From positions 620,001-684,000 of the forward strand of contig OZ345355.1 in assembly GCA_977006965.1 (NCBI GenBank): 64,000 nt of DNA, written 5' to 3'. Shown here piece by piece: positions 19,287-28,740 of the stretch. A program made the translations under genes and the position numbers. The first letter of the stretch is position 1; the number at the start of each line of letters is the position of its first letter. The stretch is from Phymatolithon calcareum (lineage: Eukaryota; Rhodophyta; Florideophyceae; Hapalidiales). The notes beneath the pieces were generated by a model. That model was not told where the DNA came from. It searched no databases and saw only the letters and a list, made by a program, of their open reading frames with translations.

Positions 19287-20920
19287 ACTGTACTGCTGTG
19301 TCGCTCGGGAAAGGATGAGGTGCGAGCTTGAGTGATCTTTATCAGGATAGCGAATCAATTATATTTGCAAACTTTTCACGCTTCTTCTCTGCCTGCGTCA
19401 TAATACGATTACATCCGAAGCAGGCAGGTTAGGAGGGAAGCACTGCTTGCTAGCCCCGTAGGGGAGTCATGCATTCATTATTCAGTATTACATCATATTA
19501 TCCGCAAAAAATTCAATGTGTTTGATGAATCCACTGCGTGCTGACGTAAAATTACGTTGATCTCAAAACTTACGTAATCTGGATGCAACAGCGCAGCGCT
19601 GTAAACGTCTCAACGGTGACGGTTATGCAAGTCTGCAGACTTCTAAAGTCTAGACTTGTTTTTGTGACTGCCCGTGCATGTGCCTACATCGGCTCACATG
19701 TCTATTGGCTTAGAGCATTGGCCCCCACATGGCGGCCGCATCATCTGGAAACCTGTGGGGGTGCCGATGGCACGTGCCACCTGTGCCGACGAAGCACCTA
19801 CGGTGCAGCGGCGTTGGCACTGAGCATTGGCACGCACATACGCGCGCCTAACAGGAGCGTATCATACGATTATAGTATGACAAATGTTTTTAGTGAGCTG
19901 TGAGTGGTCAATGTGATTACTGCTGGTCGGAACGCAGACTTCCCATGTCACGGAGAGAAATTTCGTTGTGACAGAGAACGGTACCGCCACTTGTAGTAAG
20001 TTCATTTGAGAGATTGAATGAAATTTGGGATTTCCTCTGAAATATTTTATGAACCAAAGTAGTTGCAACAAAATACACTTCGGCTTCAGACTAAAACACG
20101 TGCTTAAAGCAAAACTAAACTCAATGCGGCTGTGAAAAGGCATATCTCTATTACATGTAAATCTGTGGAGGAGAGGAGGGTCATGTTCTTTGACGAGGGT
20201 ACCATTATTTCCGTTCGTGAAACTAAAAACTCTATGACTAACTGTAAGTAAGAGGTTTCTCCTTGCCTGATAAGCAACGTTAAGAATTCGACTCGTTGGA
20301 TCTAGTAGCATTTGTTCATGATTATATTTCGTCCATGGTTAAGGGGAAAGCCAGACCGATACGTAGATCTATCTCTACAGAGGCTCATGCATGTTTTAGA
20401 TTCTGCCGTTGCGAAGAAATTGCTAGAGAGGACATAATGCTTTTTCCTGTCAGTGCATCGTGGACTGATAAGGGTTAAATGTGGCTGTGCCTGATTGGCA
20501 ATTAACTGCTCTCAGATACAGGGACAATCTATAGGTGCCCTTCATTGGGTTAAGCAGTCTCCTCAAATTGACAATGGAGCTCTAGTCTCCGTCACAAGTG
20601 TGCTAAATTGTTTGCTATTGCTACCTAATATCCTTTTTGCGGCAAACGCCTTACTGCTGGAAATTAGAAAAGGTACTTGAGAACAAGAGAAGTAGTTCGC
20701 GTCGCTCCATGCGGAACACATTTTGGTCACAATCACGAGGCTTACAGACTAATAACAGTACTTCTTCAGCTTCCACTTTCATATTGACTTGCATCCTGGA
20801 CTGTTGAGATAGGTGAAGCGTATTTTAAAATATTTCTTTCAAAACGTAGTACCAGAACAGGTCTGTACAGATAATGTTCAGAGAGCCCGGCGGCACAGTT
20901 CAACTGCACTGTAGCCGAAA
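19287..20920. other. Intergenic; contains a foldback-related repeat end (19738-19780)
   Basis: At 19739 the sequence CATCTGGAAACC then GTGGGGGTGCCGATGGCACG matches the terminus of the foldback element at 26660-26894 and, inverted, 25985-26030. GAGCATTGGC occurs at 19713-19722 and again at 19822-19831, possibly bounding a short copy. The rest has no recognisable gene. Confidence 0.5.
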
Positions 20921-23791
20921 ATGGAGCGTTGCGGAGTTTGCTCTCAAGTTTTTCCAAACTCTCTGAGACTGGGACAGCACTATGCACAACGACATAGAGG
21001 AGCCGGTTCCAGTGGAGCAAGTGGCTCTGAAATTGGCCATGGGGGCTCAAGTGACGACGTTATCACGCCAGGATACGATGCACTCCTCCCATCCCATTGC
21101 ATTTCAGATGAGGTCTATAAGCTCTACGAAAGTTTTTGCGACACGTCAGAGCCTATTTTCGATGGAACCGAAACGTTAGATCCATCGTTAGATGTGCTCT
21201 GCGATCAAGGAAAAATTCTCCTTGATTTTTGCTGCAAGAGGATGTTTACGAGGAAAGAAGTTGCGGAGCATTATGACCTGAGCACTAAGATGACCGGGAT
21301 AGGAAACTGCGATTGTCCGTCTGCATTCCTTGCCCAGTTTCCAACTAGAAGCCAGTTTGTCAACTACGTGGCGAAAGTACGACGGAAATTTGTGGCATGC
21401 CAGGGGTGGCGTGTGGCCAGTATCAAGACTTGTCTCGGACAAAATACAACCGGTGTCTATCGTTGCCCACAAGATCTGATTTTGAAAGAGATTTCGAAGG
21501 CTGGAGGAATGCAATCCATAATGAACTACAAGGAGAATATTCTTCAAGGCGAGCGCGTATTTTCCAGTGCCATTGACTCCAACTCCATGAAAGCATACTC
21601 TCAAACTATACCATCTCCAGGGAGGCTGGTTGCTTTTGATCTTTATGCAGACGGCACGACGCTTGCCAAGTCTGGCGTTCACAGCGCAAACAACGTCCGG
21701 CTGAGACTTGTTAACATAAAGGGACGAAGTACAGAGTGGCACGAAATTGGAATTGCCCCGTCAATGCAGGACAATCATTCAGTCTCAAGAACGAAAATGG
21801 CATTCGAGCGAGCGCTTCTTTTTCAAAGGTTTATGTTTCTCCTTCTCAAAGATGTATCGATTGCATCTAAGAAGGGAATATTCTTGGAAGGCGAACATAT
21901 TCCTCTGATTCTGCGGCTTAATGCAATTGTTGCGGATCAGAAACAGGAAAGACCTTTCTTTTGTCTAAAGTCGACTGGAAGTTTCAGGGATTGCTCACAG
22001 TGTATAATGCCCACGAGAAACCTAACAGAAGGTCCAGAAGAGAGCAGTGGTGATGAATCTGAAAGAGAAACTCGGTTGGATGGAGACATATATCAGGCGC
22101 AAACTTCCTTATCCACAGTTCAAGTCGGTCGAAATGTTCGAAGTACTGTCTGGAAGCAGATTGTTGTTGTCAAAGAGATACTAGGTATATTGCAGGTGCA
22201 CAATGGAGCTCCAGATGTGATCAGATGCAGAGCTTATTTGAGAAGAATGAGTGCCATTGAGCTGCCACCAGCGCTGTCATGTATCTATGGATTGGGAACC
22301 GAGCCATACCACCTGTACGACAGCATCGCTTATGACAGACTGCATGCTTTCGATCTTGGATTACTTCGCACACTTCCGGACATGGCTTTCAGTTTACTGA
22401 AAACTGCAGGATACAACAAAAGTATGGTCAGGAAATCTGAACTCATCCGCATAGCTAATCAGCGCTTTCAAGATCTTCCACGCGTTTTTCCTTTAAATGT
22501 GGCGCCTTTTCGTCAAGATGGAAACGAAGTTCATCCTGGAATGACGGGTACTGATAGACAACAAATCGCCACATTCCTATGGGTTGCATTAATGGGATTA
22601 CAGCCATACGCAAGTGCGGAGAGCGACATGCTTTTGCAGGCTGCTCTATATCTCAATGAGATTCAGGTACAACTACGAGGTATTAACCAAAGCCGGGCGT
22701 CACGGATGCGAACGAAAAGTCAAATTGAAGATTTGCAAAAGCTATGTTTTGAGGCAGGCATATATCTATCTAGGGCAGTATCGGTACCAATTACTACAAA
22801 ACTGCATCGCACGATGAGGCATGTGAGAGACCACTTATATATGTTCGGGTGCTCAAGACTGGGAGAGTCTGATGAGAACGAAACTATGCACAAGCCAACC
22901 AAAAAGAGCTATTACGCGACGAATAAGAAAATTGAGTTAATTGGACCACAACTTCTCGCCGTACGAGCAATCGCGCAAACACACCCGAGCACTTCTGTAT
23001 CACAGAGTGGCGATTTTGATTCTTCCTACGTTGCGTCAGTCCTAATGGTTGCAAGTCCCCATCAGAGTGAAAGGGCAACTAGATACGAGGAGCCCGAGTT
23101 CTCCTTTGGCTACTCGCAAAAATGTAACACCGAGGCAATGAAGCTGGAGGTCTTGTTAAAAGGGCAGTGCGTGAATCATGTGCTACAAATTGTGACCGCT
23201 CAGATACGTTCTCCCCTTGCCTTCTTTGTGCGTCGGTTTGGTTATTCTCGCAGTCCGTGGCTTCTTCGGCGGTTTTTTGCCTTCGTTGACACTCATTTGA
23301 GCGGATGCGGATGTGAATGGGAACGGAAGCGGCACCGTCTGCTGATAGTGGTGCATTTGGTGATGGCCTGTGAGGCTCTGATGCGGATGAGCTATTATCT
23401 GCTGCTGGTCAGGTGTGTTATGTGCAGAAGGCAGATAAGGAAATGTCATGTGTGCCTGCACGGGAATGTGCTGATATCTCGGGGATGGTGGCCCGTGTAT
23501 CGGTCTTTGCGAATGCAAATACAGAGCACGTTGATTTTAGATGGATCCATACGTCGCCCCAGGACCAGCGTACTGCGAGTACTCCAGCGGAAATTTGTTG
23601 TTCGAGCGGGAAGCCCCGCTTGCGTCATGGGCATCTTCTCCGGATCGTTTAGTCATTTAAGGATCGTTTTGGTGCCCGAGTCAAGGAAGTTTGGCCAGTT
23701 TTTCTGTGCAGGTGTGGCCGTTCGCAAGTCTGCGTTCCTTCTATATGGGAAAGCTATCCTGTACATCATATCTCTGACGAGATTCGGTTGA
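20921..23791 (+). CDS. DNA transposase, Plavaka/CACTA-like, with unrelated C-terminal extension
   Basis: A 956-codon frame with ATG at 20921. Residues 4-25 form a C2H2 zinc finger (CGVCSQVF ... HYAQRH). The core shows the DDE-like block VAFDLYADGTTLAKSGVHSA (about residue 237), IVADQKQERPFFCLK ... CSQCIMPTR, and YDRLHAFDLGLLRTL, an arrangement seen in Plavaka-type transposases of the CACTA superfamily. Homology-like sequence ends near 23165. From there to the stop, the Arg/Leu/Val/Cys-rich composition is that of an antisense read, and the minus strand there encodes a Gln/His/Pro-rich protein. The transposase has therefore probably lost its natural C-terminus at a junction near 23170. No terminal inverted repeats were identified. 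Confidence 0.75.
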   Translation: MERCGVCSQVFPNSLRLGQHYAQRHRGAGSSGASGSEIGHGGSSDDVITPGYDALLPSHCISDEVYKLYESFCDTSEPIFDGTETLDPSLDVLCDQGKILLDFCCKRMFTRKEVAEHYDLSTKMTGIGNCDCPSAFLAQFPTRSQFVNYVAKVRRKFVACQGWRVASIKTCLGQNTTGVYRCPQDLILKEISKAGGMQSIMNYKENILQGERVFSSAIDSNSMKAYSQTIPSPGRLVAFDLYADGTTLAKSGVHSANNVRLRLVNIKGRSTEWHEIGIAPSMQDNHSVSRTKMAFERALLFQRFMFLLLKDVSIASKKGIFLEGEHIPLILRLNAIVADQKQERPFFCLKSTGSFRDCSQCIMPTRNLTEGPEESSGDESERETRLDGDIYQAQTSLSTVQVGRNVRSTVWKQIVVVKEILGILQVHNGAPDVIRCRAYLRRMSAIELPPALSCIYGLGTEPYHLYDSIAYDRLHAFDLGLLRTLPDMAFSLLKTAGYNKSMVRKSELIRIANQRFQDLPRVFPLNVAPFRQDGNEVHPGMTGTDRQQIATFLWVALMGLQPYASAESDMLLQAALYLNEIQVQLRGINQSRASRMRTKSQIEDLQKLCFEAGIYLSRAVSVPITTKLHRTMRHVRDHLYMFGCSRLGESDENETMHKPTKKSYYATNKKIELIGPQLLAVRAIAQTHPSTSVSQSGDFDSSYVASVLMVASPHQSERATRYEEPEFSFGYSQKCNTEAMKLEVLLKGQCVNHVLQIVTAQIRSPLAFFVRRFGYSRSPWLLRRFFAFVDTHLSGCGCEWERKRHRLLIVVHLVMACEALMRMSYYLLLVRCVMCRRQIRKCHVCLHGNVLISRGWWPVYRSLRMQIQSTLILDGSIRRPRTSVLRVLQRKFVVRAGSPACVMGIFSGSFSHLRIVLVPESRKFGQFFCAGVAVRKSAFLLYGKAILYIISLTRFG
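23183..23656 (-). pseudogene. Gln/His/Pro-rich nuclear-type protein remnant, antisense to transposase ORF end
   Basis: A minus-strand frame opens with ATG at 23654-23656 (MTKRSGEDAHDASG), runs about 40 codons, meets one TAA near 23544 and continues in frame for about 115 codons. The translation is low-complexity Pro/His/Gln (QHIPVQAHMTFPYLP, HPHQSLTGHHQMHHYQQ), then a basic patch (KKPPKKPRTARITKPTHKEGKG). Such composition suits a transcription-factor-like or chromatin protein, but no domain was recognised. The plus-strand ORF over the same bases looks like its shadow. It could be a gene fragment captured by or joined to the transposon, or a host gene with a nonsense mutation. Confidence 0.5.
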
Positions 23792-23883
23792 TTACGTAAT
23801 GCTCCCCGCTGTAGAAAGCAACTCTGTGGAGAGGTCGAGATCGTATTGCCAGGAAGGTGCTTTAGGCCAACGCCTCTGTGCAT

Positions 23884-23906
23884 TTCAGATCTATGATAGA
23901 TCTGAA
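23884..23906. repeat. Palindrome, 11-base arms
   Basis: TTCAGATCTAT, central G, ATAGATCTGAA: a perfect odd palindrome of the same design as 7576-7598 (11-base arms, one central base) but with different sequence. Confidence 0.9.
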
Positions 23907-23914
23907 CATTCCAC

Positions 23915-23973
23915 CTGCGCTGTCCTTCAACTCAGTGGAAGCACTGCTTCCACTCAGTTGAAAGACAGCGCAG
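23915..23973. repeat. 59-base near-perfect palindrome
   Basis: Twenty-nine-base arms (23915-23943 and 23945-23973) surround one central base, with only two mismatches. The arms start CTGCGCTGTC and end TGGAAGCA. It lies 8 bases beyond the previous palindrome and about 390 bases before the Rieske pseudogene. 23974-24360 shows nothing else that I recognise. Confidence 0.95.
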
Positions 23974-24360
23974 AGAGACAAAAACATGCATAGTTTTAAT
24001 TTTTCATTTTAAATTACAGCATAAATACAGTCCCCGGCGATAGCCGTGCGCCCAAGAGTTTGGGGAAACCAAGGCAAGAAGAGTCGACGCGCTTCTCTGG
24101 GCAACGCCGATGCAACGCCGACCAAGAGCACAGCCGGGCGCACGTTGTTTACATATCTCCTCCCATTTTATCCTACGCATGGGCTCTTTTGGTAAGCGGC
24201 GGGAACACGAAGCGCATGGCTGTATGCCTCGCAGCAGTATCTTTGGCGCCGAACACGCCATTCGGCACAATGTGTAGGTGCGTATTGTGGGAGACACCAA
24301 CTAGCACTTGCGCATGCATCTTTTTCTGCTTGTATTTACTGAGGGCGCTTGGACCCAGTC

Positions 24361-25771
24361 ATGACGACCGCAGCATTCGTCTCCGTTGCGCCACTGGGTT
24401 CTCAATCTCGAGCAACCCATCTCCTGTCCTCCTTGCGGCCGCACGTCCCTGTCACATCTCACCACCGAGCGGAGCGTCGAAGAGCCATCCGCAGTCCATC
24501 AATGAATGTCGCTCCTTCTCCAAACGTTGAAGCGACTACTATCCCAGTGTCAGCGCCTTTCGACTGGACGAATAGATGGTGCGCCATCTTATGGGCAGAG
24601 GACTTCGATTCCTCGAAACTGTACGCATTAAACCTCTGGGATCGCTCTCTGGTTATGTTCCGCGACGCTTCCACGGGTCGCTTTACTGTCTCCGGTGACC
24701 GCTGTCCGCAATCCGAAGGACGCGTCTACGTTTGCCCGGCAGGTGACACCGTCCTGGAATGTGGGTACCACGGCTGGACATACGGCTGCGCAGGGGCTTG
24801 CGTCCGGATTCCTCAGACAGAAGTGCTGGGCAATAACGTGCCGATTCTGCAGGCTGCTCATATGCCGAGAGTTTATGAGACACTTGTTCGCATCGGAATC
24901 GTATTCGTGTGGTTTGGGGAGGACGAGGCCGATGACGGGAGGATGAAGCTGCCCGAGTGGTTGGAGAGGGGATATGTAACCAAAGACGTTTTTGTCTCGT
25001 GAAATCTGACGAGGATACTCCCATATGACTTTTCGACGTTCGATGAAAGTAAGTGTTGCTCTTCAGCTTAAGGCGGAATGATTTTAGGAGTGTAATCTGA
25101 CGACTTTTTGTGTGGTGTTTTTATGTGATGTTATGGTGGTGCTTCGTAGAGTGAGTTGGCTGTCTGTTTCCTCTATTGGCTTGGTGCATATTTTCTCCTG
25201 ACGAACACTGACCATCTATGGGCTATTTTTTCTTTTTCTCCATCTCGCACAGTGTATCGACTCCGCACATGTTCCCTTCAGTCATCACGGATCGGGCCAG
25301 AGTGACCGCAACAAAATCCATGCGAATGGCTTCGAACATCCGGAACCTGGTCAGGATGGCGCATTTTCCGCTAGGTTTCGCCTCATTAACCTGGTTTTGT
25401 GCGAAGCGTGCACAATACCCATCCGAGTTATGTATGTTTCGCCGGTGGTGCGGGTGCGGAAGGTGCCGACCCGCAGTTCTCGCTGTTCACGATGGCCTCC
25501 CCCGCCGGCCGCGGCAAGGCGAGGGCGTTGACGTTTCTCGTCGCGCTCAAGTTGCCGTTACTAATCAGATTGAAGCTGAAAGTCTCGCAGCGCTGGTGGG
25601 CGCACACACAGACAAATGTGATATTGGATTCGGACGCGGAACATCTGGGAGGACAGGAGAGACGAACGCTGCGGATGGCGAAAGGGAACCTGGAGCGACG
25701 CATCAGAGCGGAAAGCGTAGTCGCCGCAATTGTTTCATGGGCAAGATCTGGATTTTGTGAAAAAAAATAAA
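24361..25771 (+). pseudogene. Plastid Rieske oxygenase (TIC55/PAO-like), broken
   Basis: ATG 24361 begins a Ser/Arg-rich, acid-poor leader (MTTAAFVSVAPLGS) like a plastid transit peptide. Then come the family blocks: LWAEDFDSSKLYALNL, Rieske second half LECGYHGWTYG (C134, H137) and IPQTEV. The first Rieske half reads DRCPQSEGRV where the family has C-P-H-R-x-A-P-L-S-E-G-R. A few residues including the iron-binding His are missing, so the 2Fe-2S cluster cannot form. TGA at 25000-25002 interrupts, yet LPYDFSTFDE continues in frame. A GTAAGT follows at about 25048, and the mononuclear-iron motif DSAHVPFSHHG appears at 25259 in another phase after a pyrimidine tract and AG. The C-terminal block (FSLFTMASPAGRGKAR, RWWAHTQTNVILD, LGGQER) lies in a third piece after a frame change near 25435. 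Confidence 0.85.
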
Positions 25772-25869
25772 TATATTTGAAAAGTTTCTGAAACCCAATT
25801 ATTTCTAGCATGTGTGACAAGAGTCACTGTCACTGTGAAGTAGACGATGCGCGCTTGGTTTTAATTGGC

Positions 25870-26035
25870 TCCACACGTCGCGGCACATGAGGCACGGCGC
25901 AGTGCCATCGGCACGTGCCAGCTGCACGTACCTTGATAGTAACGACGTGCTCCGACGGCACCAGGGCCAAGCCACCGATGGCACGTGTGTCCCGTGCCAT
26001 CGGAACCCCCAAAAGTTCCCAGATGATGGCCGCCG
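25870..26035 (-). repeat. Foldback-family repeat copy
   Basis: Read from 26035 on the minus strand: CCATCATCTGGGAAC, GGGGGTTCCGATGGCACGG, then further GTGCCATCGG and GCACGTGCCGATGGCAC blocks. The first part matches the end of the foldback element at 26660. Repeated GCCGATGGCAC motifs on both strands give it internal inverted repeats. 26050-26280 beyond it is rich in TCGGATCGGA-type repeats and has no gene. Confidence 0.55.
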
Positions 26036-26303
26036 AGTGTCCACGACGTTACTTTAGATTCGCTATCATCCCCCTCTACTGCTTGGGGGCTGAATTTAGG
26101 GCTCGGACCGTAGGCCCAGGTCCAGCCCAGTCCACCGTAATTCGGACTGATTCGTACGGACTTCTCGGCGGCGAATTTTTTTCGGATCGAATGAGCAGAC
26201 GGCCAGATTTTCCGTACGGATCGGACTGAGTCCAAAAAAATCGGATCGGATTTACGCTTTCTTCGGACTGTCGACAGTCGATCCAATGATCAGTGGATCG
26301 AAC

Positions 26304-27089
26304 CAGGAAAGCAAATTTTCAATGAATCAAAAAAATAAAAATTTATTTAATAAAAACCCATAGTCGTTTGTGCGGACAAAACAATGAAGGAATTTATGTA
26401 TTGCTGATCAGTACTGTACTCGTGTACACCTGCCACGGCATATTCAAGAACGTCGCCCAATAAACGCTCATTGCATATATGCGGTTGGAGCTCCAACGCC
26501 TTAATCAAATCGCATATGCGATTTGTGCACTGGCCTCAGCCGAGCGCTTCGAAACTACTGGCACATCCCGCTTTCGTGTGCAGGTGTGCACAAGCTGTGC
26601 CCATTCCTAATCTTGCTGTTTAGTCATTATTTTTGATCACAGAATGGACGCGCGATCATCATCTGGAACTGTGGGGGTGCCGAAGGCACGTACACGTATG
26701 CAATTCGGCAGAGTCACACTTAAAATTTTAAGCAAGAAACACTTCTGCTAAGTAACTATTCGGCACGACACGAGTTACACGTGTAGTGCCGAATCGTTAC
26801 TTAGCAGAAGTGTTTCTTGCTTAAAAATTTTAATGTGCCTGTGCCGAATTGCGTGCGTGTACGTGCCATCGGCACCAGTACCAAGTTCCAGATGATTAGC
26901 CCCCTCAACATCATGTTGAGTGATTCACCGCGGCAAATACAAGCGCACATTTTGGACAGTAAATCTGGTTTCCTATAGTTTTTTCGATGCGAGTCCGTAG
27001 TTTCAAATAAAGCGCGCCGGCGTGTTTGTACAAAGTGCGGTCGTCATACGCTTTGCTTTTGTCCCCCTCTGTTAAATTACTCTCCCCTG
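26304..27089 (+). mobile_element. hAT-like MITE, copy 1 (interrupted by a foldback element)
   Basis: It aligns along most of its length with 28041-28584. It ends CCCCTG at 27089; its left end reads CAGG then AAAGC, as if the middle of the 28-base terminal repeat had been lost between two GG pairs. ATCGAA flanks both ends (26297-26302 and 27090-27095), a mostly preserved target duplication. Without the 235-base insert at 26660-26894 its length (about 550) equals that of copy 2. It has no coding capacity. Confidence 0.8.
26660..26894. mobile_element. Foldback (long inverted repeat) element, nested
   Basis: Two arms of roughly 100 bases are inverted copies of each other, from CATCTGGAAC inward through GTGCCGA.GGCACGTACACG, GCAATTCGGCA and AAGCAAGAAACACTTCTGC to about TTCGGCAC, with few differences. 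The middle holds only about 20 bases. The related MITE at 28041-28584 has the empty site (GCGCGATTATTAGCCC near 28396), so the insert is defined by comparison, with AT duplicated at 26658-26659 and 26895-26896. It cannot encode a protein. Confidence 0.9.
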
Positions 27090-27434
27090 ATCGAATATTT
27101 TGGACTATGAGTGGGAAAGATCGGATACAGGAGAAGAAACTTGGCTTAAAATATGAAATTTTTATTATTAAAAATATATCAACATTTAATCTAAATACGT
27201 GTATGAACAGGCTCAGGCCAAGGCGAAATTGGTGCGGATCAATTTCAAGCCGACAAAGATTCGGTTCGGATCCAATTCAGGCCAGAGTCCCGGTCTTCAC
27301 CCTTGCTCATGCTCACCCGGACAGGTCTCCGCCTGTCCCCACATAAACTGCACGAAACCCCCGCGACCACCCAGCCGCTTGATTGTACACACGGCGGTTC
27401 GCGTGAGACATGGAGATTTTTTGACTTTCTGATA

Positions 27435-27988
27435 CAGTCGAACCTGTATATCTGCAACCTGTATAGCTGCAAAACCTGCATTCGTGCAATCGAATCGCCT
27501 AGACCGATTTGGTATATGCCGAAAAGTAACTAAATTTAAACCTACCTTGCAAACTGCATTAGTGCAACTGAAGGGAATGCCACCCTTAATTTTGAATAAA
27601 ATTTTGATAGCACGGATTGCAACACAGACTGGCTCTCGTCATAAATCGTGCAGGGCTGCTTGTTACTTGCAAGTAAGTTCCATTTGATACATAGAATAGC
27701 TTTATTTGATGATGCTCATCCCTGCAGGAAACACCACTGCGCATACCTCGTCAGCCCAAATGAGGGTCTGTGCGGCGCGCCATCCACGCATCGCAACGTA
27801 AGATTCGCTCCGACCACAAGAAGGGGCTCCAGCAGAGAAAGGTCACTGATTGGTTCAACTGAGCCTCGTGGACGATTGGGTAGAATGTTTCTGTAGCCCC
27901 TTATGATAAAGCCTCCAAGACTGCAAAACCTCTATTACTGCATACCAACCTGCTTTACCGCCGTGTTGCAGTTATACAGGTTCGACTG
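27435..27988 (+). mobile_element. pogo/Tc1-mariner-like MITE
   Basis: Its terminal inverted repeats start CAGTCGAACCTGTATA and continue CTGCAAC; both ends are flanked by TA (27433-27434, 27989-27990), the target of this superfamily. The inner ends repeat CTGCAAAACCT motifs. The 554 bases hold no transposase, so mobility would need an enzyme from elsewhere. Confidence 0.88.
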
Positions 27989-28040
27989 TACTCAAGATCG
28001 TACTTCCCCTGCACTTAAATTAGTATCAATAATCTCATAC

Positions 28041-28584
28041 CAGGGGAATGTAAGAAGGGGAGGAAAGCAGAATTTTAATGCATCAAAAAAATAAATAAAA
28101 ATCCGTAGTCATTTCTGCAGACAAAATTATGAGGGAATTCACGTATCAGCAAAATTAGTGAATTTAATGTACTCGTATACACCTGCCACTGCGTATTCGA
28201 GAACTTCAACCAATAAGCGCTCACTGTTTATAGAGCGCTATGCACCTGACAGTATCTATGCCTTAATCAATGCGGTTTGTGCGTTGGCGTCAGCCGAGCT
28301 CTTCGGAACTATTGGCACAAAATCCCGCTTACGTGTACAAGCTGTGCCCATTTCTAATCTTTCTGTTTCGTCCTTATTTTTGACCACAAAATGGATGCGC
28401 GATTATTAGCCCCCCTGACATTCACGCGGCGAATACAGTACAAGCGTACATTTTGGACAGTAAATCTGGTTTCATATATGTTTTTTTGATGCGAGTCCAT
28501 AGTTTCAAATAAAGAGCGCTATTGTGTTTGTACAAATTTCGGTTGTCATACGCTTTGCTTTCCTCCCCTTCTTACATTCCCCTG
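28041..28584 (+). mobile_element. hAT-like MITE, copy 2 with perfect 28-bp TIRs
   Basis: The terminal inverted repeats at 28041-28068 and 28557-28584 match at all 28 positions (start CAGGGGAATG, end GGAAAGC). CTCATAC at 28034-28040 is repeated at 28585-28591; a hAT target duplication is normally 8 bp, here 7 are identical. The interior lacks a transposase. Copy 1 lies at 26304-27089. Confidence 0.92.
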
Positions 28585-28740
28585 CTCATACTCTCTTATT
28601 GGTCTGTTGCAGATTTCATGTAAGCAGATATGCACGACAGTTCACGATACGAAACACCCGAATGATGGTCAAATCACGACCACACAATAGTATACTACAG
28701 CGTTTGAATTGATAAACTTCACAGAAAAATAGGCCTACTC

